DNA from: Piezodorus guildinii
Taxonomy: Eukaryota; Arthropoda; Insecta; Hemiptera; Pentatomidae
Assembly: GCA_023052935.1 (NCBI GenBank)
Contig: CM041292.1
Span: 98,385,237 to 98,449,236, forward strand
DNA length: 64,000 nucleotides
Direction of reading: 5' to 3'
Shown here piece by piece: positions 1 to 12,014 of the stretch (the stretch's first letter is position 1; each line of letters starts with the position of its first letter). The translations under genes were made by a program, and so were the position numbers. The notes beneath the pieces are model-generated. The model ran no database searches, was not told the DNA's origin, and was given only the letters and a program-made list of their open reading frames with translations.

Positions 1-497
1 AGTTTTAAATAGTTTAAGGACATTGAGATTTTATGATTTAGTTAATTCCTCAACAGTTTTAATTTCTTCTAGGAGATAAAACCAAATAAAAAATATTACT
101 GCCTAATACATTTTTCGTTTTTTTCTTTTTTTAAACACATATATTAATTAATGAGTAATAAAATAATAATAAATATTATTAATGAACAGAATGAAATTAA
201 TAAATTTTTATTTGTATAATAATAAAACTAATACCAAACTAATGATTTATTTTCTCAGAAAACAATTCAAATTACAAAATGGAATAATTACAAATAAAAA
301 TTCATCATTTTTTCGCTAAAATATTTAAAGTCTTATATAACATCAAACTAGTTAATTATTCATCTGGCATAATTGCATAAATTCAAAAATAAATAAATAA
401 TAATAATAATAAGTAACATCTTATGTGAACCTCTTAAATTTGTGGAAAATGAACTTTAATTCATATGTGATAAGAAAAAAAATGAAATAGTACTTAC
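1..497. other. AT-rich non-coding DNA, probably intron
   Basis: Only AT-rich sequence with short homopolymers and no open frame of note. If the minus-strand exon at 498-551 is real, this is its downstream intron, since it begins with that exon's splice donor. The rest of the gene would lie beyond base 1. Confidence 0.5.
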
Positions 498-551
498 CAA
501 TAATGGTATCAGGAAGATTTTTGACAGCATGTTGGGTCTGTCAAAAGACTT
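498..551 (-). CDS. Candidate 54-nt coding exon with start codon of a secreted or membrane protein (5' part of a host gene)
   Basis: On the minus strand a branch-point match CACTAAC (575-581) is followed by a long T-rich tract and CAG, then 54 nt, then the donor GTAAGTA (491-497). The exon is exactly 18 codons. Only one frame is open, reading KSFDRPNMLSKIFLIPLL. The ATG at 528-530 sits in CCAACATG, close to the insect start consensus, and begins MLSKIFLIPLL, which looks like the start of a signal peptide. I infer that translation starts here, but the open frame could also continue from an upstream exon. The stretch PNMLSKIF also faintly recalls N-termini of ABCC transporters; I do not rely on that. 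The product is unknown because the following exons lie off the window. Confidence 0.55.
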
Positions 552-1627
552 CTGAAAAAAAAAGATAAAAAAAAGTTAGTGACAACTAAATTATAATATG
601 CTCTATTTTTTAGAGTTTAAGTTAAAGTTAAACAATAACAGCATTTTCTTCTAAAATTACATCAGTTTAATAATAATACGAAAAATTCCTTTTGACTGCA
701 ATGGATTGGTAGTCAAATTTATTTAATCTAATAATTAATATATTTATTTCAGGACTTTCGCACTTTTAATCAAAACGACTTATTTAAGGAGATATTTAGA
801 CTTGGTCATAACGATAATTCCTAACAAAAGCATTTGCGATGGTATTTTTTATTTTTTTTAATATGCGTAATAAAATGAAGGATTTTAAAAAGTAAATATT
901 TTGTTAAAATTCTAATCTCTCCATTATGAATGGGATTTTTTAATCTTAGAACTTAGCGATAATAGTAATTTTTAAAACTAAAGTATTAAACAAATATTAT
1001 TGATATAAAAATGTGAAAAAAACAAACAATATTTTTTATCGTAGGTGATTACAGTTCGAAAATTTAACTAGATATATCATATATTGACATTTATTAAAAT
1101 TGGGAGAATTTTCATGTTAAGAACGTAATCATGATATATTAAATAAATGGTTAATATTTATAAATCTAAAATAATATTGGAAATTTAAATCAAATTTTTA
1201 TTCTCTTTAAATTGTAAATAATAGTGAGGGAAAGGAGTTTTAATTGAGGTGCCGGTAACCTGTTGATATCCCAGAGCCGGCTTTTCTTTGTAAGACAGAT
1301 CAAGAGTTTGCTCTAGAGTCAAAATCAGGGAGTTTTAAATCATGATTTGTTTTTTAATGTCAATTTTAGGAACTAGTTTTTTTCTGATAAGTTTAAAAAT
1401 AATAGAAAATAGTTTCTTTTAATCACTGACGAATAGATTACGCAGCACTTCGAGTAATAATTTGTATATTTTTACCAATTAGGGTAACGATAAAAAAAAA
1501 AAAAATATTATAGGTGATATTTCAAAAAAAAAATCTAACACGATTATAAGATTTTTGGAACAGACATAAATTTATCATATATACGATTAGCTATGAATGC
1601 ATTATAATATAAGTCATAGGTACTTAC
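552..1627 (-). other. Candidate intron 1 of the left-edge gene
   Basis: This AT-rich stretch separates two well-formed minus-strand splice sites: the donor at 1621-1627 (GTAAGTA) and the acceptor at 552-554 with branch point at 575-581. It contains no open frame or recognisable repeat. A small GC-richer imperfect inverted repeat (GCCGG near 1251, GCCGGC near 1276) has no evident role. Confidence 0.4.
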
Positions 1628-1711
1628 TTTATGTCTTAAGGCACTTTTGAGATCACAATGTGACTAATTAACTACGAAAGATACTAACACAAGGAAAGAC
1701 AGGCCGAGACT
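1628..1711 (-). promoter_or_regulatory. Candidate non-coding first exon and transcription start
   Basis: The minus strand runs from an initiator-like TCAGT (1709-1713) through about 84 nt to a strong splice donor (AAA then GTAAGTACC at 1620-1628). Upstream lies the only markedly GC-richer, CpG-containing patch in the first 12 kb (1680-2080), which is promoter-like for an insect gene without a TATA box. I infer a 5' UTR exon spliced to the ATG exon at 498-551. The start position is a guess among at least two TCAGT matches (another lies near 1957). Confidence 0.35.
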
Positions 1712-2298
1712 GAGGGAACCGTACGAGCTCCTTGGCGCGGATGACGCATACGAACAAGTCTCTGCAGGTTCGCCCCCACCACCACCGGTCGCTACCTGCT
1801 CTTTACAAAAACCAGGGTCCGTCAATTCTAGAAAACTACAACAATGAGTATAGACCCATTTAAAGAAGTAGGTACATTTAGGTAAACCTATCGCCTGGAA
1901 TTATCGTATTTATTGCAAGCTGGAACTTCGCGAATAAGTTGTAATCGTAATCTGGCGCGACTGAGCTGTCTGGTTATCCCCCCTCCGGTACTATGCCTGA
2001 TCCGAGGTCATTGATGGGGAGGGAACTTTAACTTGTCAAGGGGGGAAATTTTGTTTTGGAGAGGAGAGGAAAGTTCGGCTGCATTTTCCAACTTTGATTG
2101 TGTCCAACAAGTTTATTAAGTTACAGTATGAACCGCGCTACATGACGTTAGGGCAGGAAAGTGAAAGTATGCGATAAGTCGGCAATATTGAATTATCACT
2201 CTCAACGTATTACAATAAATTGAGGATGTATAGTCGACTGTAAAAATTATCATAACTCACTTTGAGTTTATGCTTGACATATGTAGCTCAGTAATGCC
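1712..2298. other. GC-richer putative promoter region, then AT-rich spacer
   Basis: Bases 1712-2080 are distinctly richer in G and C than the surroundings, with CpGs, a polypyrimidine/CCACC run near 1770-1785 and G-runs near 2015-2050. No long reading frame is present. Together with the adjacent donor site this suggests a promoter for the minus-strand gene. Bases 2080-2298 show nothing recognisable. Confidence 0.3.
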
Positions 2299-2332
2299 CT
2301 GATGATGGTTCACAAGTTTGAGCCGAAACGTC
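2299..2332 (+). other. Hammerhead-ribozyme-like core motif, Penelope-type
   Basis: CTGATGA (2299-2305) is followed by GGTTC (2307-2311), a loop, GAGCC (2320-2324) and GAAACGTC (2325-2332). The two arms pair over five base pairs with one G-T wobble. This is the order of the hammerhead core (CUGANGA, stem II, GAAA), and the ACGT after GAA is typical of the very short stem III described in Penelope-like elements. No convincing stem I can be drawn, so it is more likely a relic than an active ribozyme. An (AAATT)n stretch follows. Confidence 0.4.
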
Positions 2333-2660
2333 AAATTAAATTAAATTAAAACATTCTAAAAAGACTTACTGCCGATTATTTCTACCTATAAACAATAAAT
2401 GTGAATTTTTTTTATTAACTTAAGTTTTATTTTATTTTTAGCTTAAACATTTATTTTTTATGTTAGATTATAGGCTAACTCTGGACCACGAATATATCAC
2501 TCAGTCTTAAATATTATTTATAATAAAATTTAAGTTCTTTAAATGGTGTCTTTAAATTAAAAAAAAATAATGTATATATTAAAACTGTTTATTTCGATGC
2601 AAATTTATAATTTAGTTTAGTTAGCTTTTTAAAAATAATATTTAAGGATATACAATAGAA
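2333..2660. other. AT-rich sequence, nothing recognised
   Basis: Contains an (AAATT)-rich stretch just after the hammerhead-like motif, then AT-rich DNA without open frames, tRNA-like boxes or matches to the repeats seen elsewhere in the window. Confidence 0.5.
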
Positions 2661-2669
2661 TTAATATTT

Positions 2670-3995
2670 TATGTTCAAGTTTAGTTTGAAATAAAGACCA
2701 ATTATTTTCTTCTATTATCATAAATATATTGTTAAAATATTATGCAGTATTTTATTCAGTGGCAATGGTACATAAAGAGAGTATAAACATTTACTTTCTG
2801 TATTCCGCAAGTTATTGTTTATTGGCTCACGAATATTTTAGTCCAGGAGCCATAGAAACCTCATAGAAAACATACATTTAAAATTTTTTTTTTAATTTCT
2901 TTCTACCACACTTATCGCAGAAATGAATTTCTTGCGGTCCTAAAACTCTTACTAAACAACTAATTAATTTGATAAAGTGATCAATTATTTCACGATTATC
3001 GAACATAATATTAGTTTTTGTTTTAACTAGTCTGTTAAGTCTCAGAAATGATGAAAATACATTTCTCGCAGTCTCGAAACTCTTACTAATGGCCACCAAA
3101 AGCCAAACGATGTTGCGAATATGCGAATATGTTTGTAACGATATATTGAGATTGAGTTATAAAGCTATGCCTACATCTCTACTGGTGTACTATTTTAAAT
3201 TTTGCCGACTAAAATTAGGATCAGGCTCTAAATAATTACTTTATTCATTGTGTATAGTTGAAAAGGTTACTGATGTATTATATTATTAGACTGCTCCCAA
3301 TCCGTAGCATCCCTACAAGAGTGCTTCATGTCATTTGTCTTTCTTTTAGCATATTTGCAGGCTGTGTTATGTAATATGGTTTTAAATTTCAATAAAGAAA
3401 TAAAATAAATGTATTATATGAATATTTTGATGAGGTAGTCAACCATGCATCTGGTGGCTCCTGGACTATTTCATTTTGTTTTGATTTGTAAGATCAACTA
3501 TAATACATAATACATGTATTTTATTCTTATTTGAAATTTACAACATATTAAATAGCACAACCAGTAAATATGCTAAAATACAAATGACATGAAGCAGTCT
3601 TGTAGGATGCTACAACACTTACCTTTTCAACTATACACAATGAATAAAGTAATTATTTAGAGCCTGATGTAATTTTATTCGGCCAAATTTACAATAGTAC
3701 ATCAGTAGATGTAGGTTTAGCATTACAACTTAATCTTTGTATATATCACAACACGTTCGCAATATAAATGTTATTAATCCGTTGTGGGTGGAGCTTTTCG
3801 TCTTTTAAAAAACTGTGTATTTTAAGATTTCAAAAATAGTTTCTATGAGGAACCTGCACACACTTTGCTAATATTGGTCAGATTGAGATGATTTTGATCT
3901 CATACGCTTAGAAATTCGATTTACTTTCAAATGAGTACTTATAAATTAAATGGAAGAAAATAATTATTCTTTATTTCAAACAAAACTTGAATATA
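2670..3995. mobile_element. Large inverted-repeat (fold-back) element
   Basis: The segment 3111-3420 is repeated in reverse complement at about 3497-3775. A 43-bp stretch is perfect (3225-3267 against 3621-3663) and the remaining arm is roughly 80% alike by eye. Shorter outer matches continue the symmetry: 2853-2868 with about 3835-3850, and 2677-2715 with about 3954-3991. The left arm carries about 190 bp that the right arm lacks (2870-3110). That extra piece holds a 73-codon minus-strand frame with a CxxC pair, which I do not regard as a real gene. A (TA)n tract abuts the right end. A fold-back or long-TIR non-autonomous DNA transposon is the most likely explanation. Confidence 0.6.
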
Positions 3996-4003
3996 TTATA
4001 TAT

Positions 4004-4036
<33 letters not shown>
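3991..4036. repeat. (TA)n microsatellite
   Basis: An almost uninterrupted run of alternating A and T abutting the right end of the inverted-repeat element. Confidence 0.9.
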
Positions 4037-7000
4037 GCGGTTTTTCCGAGGTAAAAGTAAGCGGTAATAATATTTTATGTTTTTATCCGACTTTATTAAA
4101 GATAGTTATTTACTTCCAAGTCTCTTGCTACTATCGTGATAGTGCTTTCATATACTTTTCTTGCCTGTCCCTATCGTCGTGTACCAACGAGTATTGATAC
4201 AAATATATATTTGGTATAATGCTATAGTACTGTAAATAAGCCCTTATCTAATTATTTTTTTCTCATTTTGGGAAGATAAATTTTCGAATTTTCCAGCCTC
4301 CCCATGTCATCCCCTCTCTTGCGGATCCACCACGACTTTGAAACCGTGGGAACGATACCGCAGGTGGTCGGGTTAGAGCATTAATCAATACAAATCCACT
4401 CTAAGGCGAATGGTTTTAACGACACATTTTAATGGAAAATAAAATAAATTAATGTGCATTTTAACTTAATTTAATGTAATTTACAAATTCTTACTAGATT
4501 AAACACATCATTATTCACATTAATTAATTAGTCAAAGAGCTTCATACTTCTGTAAAACACCAGTCTCCAAAAATCCATTAATAAAGGAAATCGGTAATTA
4601 TAATAAAACCACTGAAACTCTACACTCATAAAATAACTAAACGTGTGTTGCTAACTTAAGCTAGTTTTGTTTTAAATTCTAAATTTTATATTTTCAATTA
4701 TTTTGTCCGTTTATTTTATTATTTATTTTATTTTTTTGTTTATAAGTAGGTTTTTTGTATAATTTTTGCTGCTACCATTAGTTAATATGAATTTAATTTT
4801 ACCACATATTTAGTCATTAGGCTAATATATTATAATTACCAAACGAAAAAAAACATTATGCTGATTGTAAGGATGTATCATCTGAAATCATTTGTCAATA
4901 TTTTTTCAATTTGTAAATATGTAAATAATATTTATTTTCTTTTTCTTCTCTCAATTAATTAGTTGTATAACTGAAGTAAGTATTAAATGTTCCTTCAAAA
5001 TGACTTTTTTTTTTGTGCTAGTGCTAATAAAATAATTTTTAAAAATAAACGTCTAAAAATATTTTTTTTGTTCTTAAATTATTGAAGGTAGTTAAAAAGA
5101 AAAAAACTGGAAATGAGTCCAATAAGCAATAATAAATTATATTAATTATACTTTAATTAACACTGGTTTCAATACATTTATTTATTTTTTTGTTTTAATC
5201 TATTGAATTCCTCGAAAACTGAGTTGTTGCACTTTTGTTAATAAAATCGATGGTTTCCTTCATGATATCAGCTTATCGCTACTTACATCTCAGGAGTTTT
5301 ACAAAATCCCCACTTGGATTTATCTTGATGATTCATCAACTAATTGGATGTAGCACGTCTCATATCAAAGAGCATCATTTCTTCTGTATATATAAATAGA
5401 AATATGTTGAACAGTACAAGTTTTAAAGTTATTATAATTATGTACATACTTCAGTATATTTGTTGTATTATTTTTCTTGTCATGGTTATAATTTTAAATG
5501 ATAAATTGTGCCAGTGAATCTTTTACACATCTATAAATGCAAGGAGATGGTCCAAAAGATGATCAAGAAAACAATAGTAGTACTGTTTTAATTAATTTTG
5601 GACCAGCATGTTGGTACAAAGAGGGAAAGTGAATAATTAATTTTCCCATTACATTACCTGATGTACCAACCATAATTTCCATTACTGTTTTATCTCGCTT
5701 TCCAAATTCATAATTTAACATTAAGAATTTGTGAATTATGAGGAAGGGGGTAACAACGGTTATTAACGTCCCTATCAGGTTTACTACAGTTTGCGGGTGA
5801 TTACCTAATAAGTAACACGGTAATATATAATTTGAAGGAATAAAAAAAAAGGGTTATAGTAGTGTTTTAAAGGAAAACCTTGCCTACTTTGACTGTAAAT
5901 ATGGTAATATAATATGAGTACCTACTCTCTAATAATTGAATTAATCAAGCAGTTTATATAAATCTATATGTTTATTTGTCCATGAACCTAAACATGTAGG
6001 CAAAAATCAATATATTTAAAGAAATTGAAACAAGGGGTGAAGTTTCAAAAGGAATGGCTATGTATACGAAGACTACAGTGTGATAATTCATATTTTCATA
6101 CATTAAATAATGTATATTTTCATACATTTAGTAATGGAATGAAATTTATTTTCTCTTATTTGTATTTATTTAAATAACATTTTCTCTTATTTATATTTAT
6201 TTAAATAACAATTTATTATTTTTGATCGATGTTACGATACTGATTCATGTGAATATATTTATAAGTCATGAAATCTTGAATCGAAAAAAAGGTACTTTTC
6301 CTTATAAGGGTAATTTCAATTGGATTAGTAGGTATTTTTATGAAAAAGTAGTGGCAACCCTGATAGCGGCGCCCATTTTGATCGGATCCGGCTATCTCCT
6401 TTTTATTTACCATAATGTCAACAATAAATAAATACATTGAAATAATATATTCAGTACAACCTCCTCTGTCACCCTAATTTTCTAGTATCATGGTTCTTGT
6501 TGAAGAAATTCGAAATTTCTCTGCTTCATAATAATTTATCTATTACTTTTTCTGGAGAACAATTCTGTTTTACAAATGACCTTGGTATGACGTTCTATTT
6601 TTAGAAAGATCTAGGCCCGTGGTGTCGATAACGAAGAAATTTTCTCTCGGTGTTTTACCCACAACATGATATATCTATTTAATAAAAAATACACTTTATC
6701 GCAACATTAGAGATAAGCTTCATGATGTAAGAAGTAATACATAATATCGCTCAATCATAAACTATAAATTATTGCAGTTGGTTATTTTTAATTATTAATT
6801 TTTTTATATGTTATAGTTATTTGGTTTTTATCGATTGTCACCATAATTTTATTACTGTTTTAAACATTTTTTTTTTTTTTGCAATTGTTACATTTTTTTT
6901 GTTGTACAATAAAGGAGGTTAGAAACAAAAAAATAAAAAACCAGTTTTCGATGTATTAAGATGTTGATTATTTTTCCAATACCTTAATAATTGCAGAACA

Positions 7001-7881
7001 GCGAAGAGTCTAAGGATATCGTATTAAATCTCTCAACATAAATTATTTAATTGGTAAAGATTTAAACTCAGGCAACGGTTTAAGTAAAATATTTTACTGA
7101 ACATAGTTACAGGGACTGATTTATTAAATTTCTCTACTTTATGGTTATGCTCGACCTCTCTGAATTTTGTCACTTATTTATAACAACTTACTTAATTTTT
7201 TTTTTTTTTAATTTAAAGCCTAAATAAATAAAAATGAAATATACAAATTAATTTTCCAATAATATATTACAGTGCTAAATTAAAAAAAAAAAGTTATTGC
7301 TTTAAGCCTAAAATCAACTATCCTAATACCCACCCTAACTACATCAACTGACTTATTTTTTACATACGGGAGGGTAGAAGAAGTGTTATTTTTTATTTAA
7401 AAATGTATTAGGGTATATTTTTATTCCTTAACATAAATACCAAAATGGACTACATTTTTTTTCCTATGAATAAACATGAATATAGTATGTTTATTTTGAA
7501 AAATAGCCTTAATATAAACACAATGTATAAACGCCCTTGTTGGATTTCTGCACCAAAGGTATTATCAGAAAACGGGTTTCTGTAATAAACTATTCAATTA
7601 GATTTGTATTTATTTCATCAAAATACTTTTTAATGATATTTTAGGTAATAAATTTCTGTGAGAGAGAGAGAAGGTATTAAAATATTTTTTTTTACCCAGT
7701 TGGTGTTCCTCACCTTATACTTGGCGACGTCTCGCCTTGGTACCAATCGCACGTTGGATTGTGACCCACAGATCCGCCAACGCTCCAATACCCTCTTGTG
7801 AATGAATCCATTCATTCGAGTATCAGCTATATGGTAAACACTAATGACATTAGATGTTAAGTGTCCATAAAAAATAAAAAT

Positions 7882-7913
<32 letters not shown>
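4037..7913. other. 3.9 kb AT-rich DNA without recognisable genes
   Basis: I see no supported coding region. The overlapping frames at 6216-6437 and 6222-6431 lie on opposite strands over the same bases, are short and carry no known motif. A GC-richer patch at 4300-4390 and another at 7700-7800 (with a weak minus-strand B-box-like GGTCACAATCC near 7755) may be decayed repeats. Poly-T and poly-A runs occur at 6869, 7199 and 7894-7914. Confidence 0.55.

Positions 7914-7975
<62 letters not shown>
7914..7975. repeat. (TA)n microsatellite, left flank of inverted-repeat element
   Basis: About 31 perfect TA units directly after a poly-A run, ending 31 bp before the 43-bp terminal repeat at 8007. Confidence 0.95.
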
Positions 7976-7979
<4 letters not shown>

Positions 7980-8006
7980 TGATCAGTTCTCGACTGTTGA
8001 TAATTT

Positions 8007-8403
8007 AAGTTTGTGTTGTTCTTAGGTTTCAGTCAATGAATAAACAATTTATCTATGCGACGTTTCGAGAATTTATTGTTCTCATAATCATGCCTTAACA
8101 GTGGAAAAAAACAAAAAAACAGAACATTAATATTATTATACAATAATTAATATATGATGTTATTGTTAGAGATATAAAAAAGAGTACATTGAACAATGAA
8201 TATTAATACAGTAGGTACATAGATATTTTAAATTAGGATTTACATTAAAGATATTATTATAAAATTACTTACAATTTTGGACAAAATAGTGTCTTAATTA
8301 ATTGTCAATATAACACAAAATAGTGTCAAAATTGTGTCAAATTGTGACAAAATAGTGTCTTAATTGTTTATTCATTGACTGAAACCTAAGAACAACACAA
8401 ACT

Positions 8404-8404
<1 letters not shown>
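8007..8404. mobile_element. 398-bp element with perfect 43-bp terminal inverted repeats between two (TA)n tracts
   Basis: Bases 8007-8049 and 8362-8404 are exact reverse complements. The 312-bp interior has no coding capacity and includes a local CAAAATAGTGTC-type direct repeat near 8285-8360. On the minus strand (about 8051-8090) there is a hammerhead-like arrangement: ATGATTATGAGAA, a loop, then TTCTCGAAACGTC, with a perfect five-bp stem II. The core differs from consensus at two positions. Inverted terminal repeats, (TA)n targets and this motif together suggest a Penelope-derived non-autonomous element; a MITE is the alternative. Confidence 0.6.

Positions 8405-8469
<65 letters not shown>
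8404..8469. repeat. (TA)n microsatellite, right flank of inverted-repeat element
   Basis: A long alternating TA tract with a single phase change near 8430, directly abutting the right terminal repeat. Confidence 0.95.
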
Positions 8470-8474
<5 letters not shown>

Positions 8475-10249
8475 GTATAAATGTATTTTTTTATTTTATT
8501 AGCTTCTTATATTACAGCTGAAATTATGTGGATTCAATTCATCAAAAAATATTTTTAACACTTATTTTACTTATATATAAACCCCCGAGAATTGTCGTAC
8601 GAAACAGAAATTACAGATTTAAGATAGTTATGCTCGATTGAAAAAAAATAATTATATCAAAAATATGATAAACTAATTGAGAGAAAAGTTCACATATTGA
8701 GAACACATTTCAACCAAAGTAGTAGCTTATATAGATGTGTATAGTAGGTTGTAGGAAAGGTGGAAATTTTATAAGAATTATTAGGTAACAAATCAAGTTG
8801 TAGAAGTGAAGAAAATCCATTAATTTATGTTATTTTTATCATTAATTTCTACTTATAGATTTTTTCTATAGCTAATTTTTCAACAGAAATTAAAATGCGT
8901 TTCAATTAAAAATAAATTTAAACATATACAATTTAATTTAAGTAGGAAAGCAAGTGGCAGTTGTGAGTAGTAGAGATTTCATAAAGGTTTAATTTATATC
9001 CTGATTAATGATATAAAATACTAATTATGTTGCTGACAATATCAAGCTGTATATTTACGGAAAGACTGAATTGGTTTAAAAATTCACGAAAATTTACTTA
9101 AAACTTCCGGTTAATAATAAAAAGTAAAGTGACGCAAGTTTGATTTTCTTGATAGGCTCATCATTGTACTATTCGTGGACATTGCCTTTTTAAAAAATAT
9201 GAATATCCAAAATTGTCTTTGCCTTATTTGTATAGCGGAATATCTCAAAAGTAACTAATTAAAAAATTAATATGAGTTCATTAGTACAAAAAGCACAAAT
9301 TCAGTAGCTGAGACTCAAATAGTTGTAGTGTTAGTAATTTTGTGTTACTAAAGTGGAATAATAGGATGGTTAACTCTGGAAAGGCAGTGATATTTAATGT
9401 GTATTAAAAAAATATATAATGATTCTCAAATACCTAATTTTTATGATGTATTTGTTTGACGTAATCTAATATTATTCTCGTCATTTTTTACTCAACCCAC
9501 TTAAAGTACCACTAAAATTGTAACACAAGTACCTCTTAGGCCATTGATATTGAACCATTTCAAAAGGAAGTAAACTCAATTATTCACTTCACCGATATTA
9601 TTGATAGTAGCTAGATTTTGAAAATATAGGGGAATCGATTATTTGCGAAATGATGTTTTATTTATGAGATTGCCTGACAAAAAGTAATTGTGGGTTCTAT
9701 TGCTTCTAATTGGCTTCATCACCGGGTCGGACCATGTGACCTCTCTCAGTTATCTTATCTACTGCACAATCACTCTCAAAATAATTGGTAAATTACAACA
9801 AATGATGCACACCAATTGCAAACAAAAAGGAACTTCTAGGTCTTAGCCATTACGAGTATTTGAGTGGAGTTTAATAAATTATAAAGTTTGACAGAATAGA
9901 AAAGCGGGGTAAAATTCTATCTGATTAAATACACAATATATTTATGTATTTATTTATAAAATCGGAACTTAGTTTTTCGTTGTCTTTTTATTTGTAATAA
10001 ATTAGATTTGGACAGTTAGACTGCAACTTATGAGCCTAGTGTATAAATATAACTCAACAGCACAAAATTCGCTTTCTTCTAGATCTCGATATGATAATTA
10101 TTACGAATTTTAACTTTTCTTTTGATATATGAAATACATAGTTTTATAGAGTCCAAATGAGCAAGTACCACAAAAATGTCTGTGTGTTTGTGGCAAATCT
10201 AGAACAAAGACGAAAAGTAATACATAAACTGAAATGTATTTATTATATA
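8470..10249. other. AT-rich DNA, nothing recognised
   Basis: No open frame, exon-like splice pairing, tRNA-like boxes or match to the repeat families described elsewhere in the window. Confidence 0.5.
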
Positions 10250-10590
10250 TTTAATTCAATTATTAAAAAATATTTAAGACAATTATATAGCCGTTTTTGA
10301 GAAAATATGAAAAATGCATAGTATAAAGTGCCTTCTCTGGATTACCGACGTTGTTTTAAAAAAATGCTCGTTCTTATACGCTCCTAAAATATGAAATTTC
10401 TGTTATATAAAACATTACGTTTTCAGACTTACCACACAAACAGACCTTTTCGCGAGACTAGGTTATATGGACTCAGATTGCACCAAAACGTTTATTTCCG
10501 TTGAAATAAACGTGGAATTCGAAATTCAGATCGCAATTCTTTGCCTTACTATATATTTCATACATATAGGTTGCTAAGCGAAAGTAAAAA
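10250..10590 (+). mobile_element. HE family fragment, 3' part
   Basis: Matches the 3' third of the hairpin-ended family seen best at 58475-59366. Shared blocks are the 'tatgaaatttc' block, the accumulation of CCACACA, the block reading 'gacttggttatttggactcagg' with changes, and the ending CTTACTATATAT...AGCGAAAGTAA. The 5' part is missing. Confidence 0.65.
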
Positions 10591-10749
10591 TACAGTAATA
10601 AGGAAAAATATCTCTCGATTTTGATCTAATTTGATATAATGATGTAAAATTTTCAACAAAATTTCATTTCATGTAGGTTCTCATGGGAACAGTCAACGAA
10701 AAAATTGTATTAATGTTTGCAGAATTTTTTTCTTCAACTTACCTACATA

Positions 10750-11265
10750 TAGATGAAATATATAATATGGGAAAGTATTGCGATCGTCAAAATTTTTGAA
10801 GGAAACTTTTCAGCGGAAATTCACGACTTATGGTTCCGTGTCTGTGCGTTACGTAAATCTAGTTCAAAAACGAAAAGTCGTACAAAACCGAAATTTTATC
10901 AAAATTAACTGACCAGAAGTGCCACTTCTTAACATGTATTTTTCACCTTCTTACGATTTTCTCAAGAACGGTTCTAATGATTTTGATATTGATGAGAAAA
11001 ATACTTGACTACAATATCGGGTAGGCCCTACTTTGATGGAAATAGTAAAATTCATAAATGGCGATTTTTAAAAAATGTCTTCATTTAAAGTACCTTTAAT
11101 TTAATTCGAAATAATTAATCATTTCTCGTAGTAAGCATTGATAAAAAATGAATAAGTATGAATGAGTTTTATAGCGAACTGAAGGAGAAAATAGCTGATA
11201 TAATATACCATAGGAAAGTTATTAGAAAAAAATGTATCTAATATTCTAAGTTGTATAATGTAGAT
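10750..11265 (-). mobile_element. HE family fragment, minus strand
   Basis: Read in reverse, this contains the family's terminal block (GGGAAAGTATTGCGATCG), the 'cagcggaaattcacg' block, the 'gcaccttcttacgattttctc' block in diverged form, and the block ending in AAAGTACCTTTAATTT. The terminal hairpin is eroded. It lies tail to tail with the plus-strand copy at 10250-10590. Confidence 0.6.
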
Positions 11266-11632
11266 TAACGACTTTGACATAAACTTAAATTATTATTGTA
11301 TTGGATTGTTTCACATGAAATGTCGTTTTTATAGTTTCTAAAATACATCAAGGATTTGCAGGTCTCTGTTGCTTTCTTCCGAATGTTTACATATTTAAAG
11401 TAAACAGTTACTAATGTTACTAGGTTCTCAATCAATTACCCACTTTTTAGTTATAACTCCAATAATGAACATGGAAACACGCGATTTTCGAGTAATATTT
11501 TTGTACGAGTTTACATATTTACACAATTTTAGTTCTTAAAACATAGTCATAATTCATTTTATTGCAAAAATATTCTATTTTATTTTATTTTTATAGTTAA
11601 TGTCAATAACTGAAAAAATTCACTTATTTAAA

Positions 11633-11634
<2 letters not shown>

Positions 11635-11675
<41 letters not shown>

Positions 11676-11700
11676 TATTATATTTATTATTTATATTATT

Positions 11701-11738
<38 letters not shown>

Positions 11739-11822
11739 ATTAATTATATTTATATATATGTATATAATTATATATATAATTATATTTATATTTTATATAT
11801 ACATATAATATATAAATATAAA
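11635..11822. repeat. Compound (AT)n / TAATTA low-complexity tract inside mariner A
   Basis: Two long alternating AT runs (11635-11670 and 11704-11734) with AT-only sequence between and after them. This accounts for much of the length of mariner A. Confidence 0.9.
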
Positions 11823-12014
11823 TGGGCTTTCAGGAAGAAGATTAACCAATTGTGTCATAAAAACATCTAACAGATATTTACTGAAAATTTGTGATAATTA
11901 ATCTGTTAATTGTACATACTTTAGTCTTTGTTGTACAATTAATAATAAAATATTGAATCTCCATTGGTATTTACTTGCTCTTATTCACATTTTCTTTGTT
12001 AATAAAATTTATGT

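Noticed and set aside
2878..3099. A 73-codon minus-strand frame with a CDKCGRKK motif
   Set aside because: It lies wholly within the extra segment of one arm of the inverted-repeat element. It has a single CxxC, a poly-Lys end created by A/T-runs, and no second metal-binding pair. Too weak to call a gene.
6216..6437. Overlapping open frames on both strands
   Set aside because: Opposite-strand frames over the same bases with no motif, in AT-rich DNA; most likely chance.
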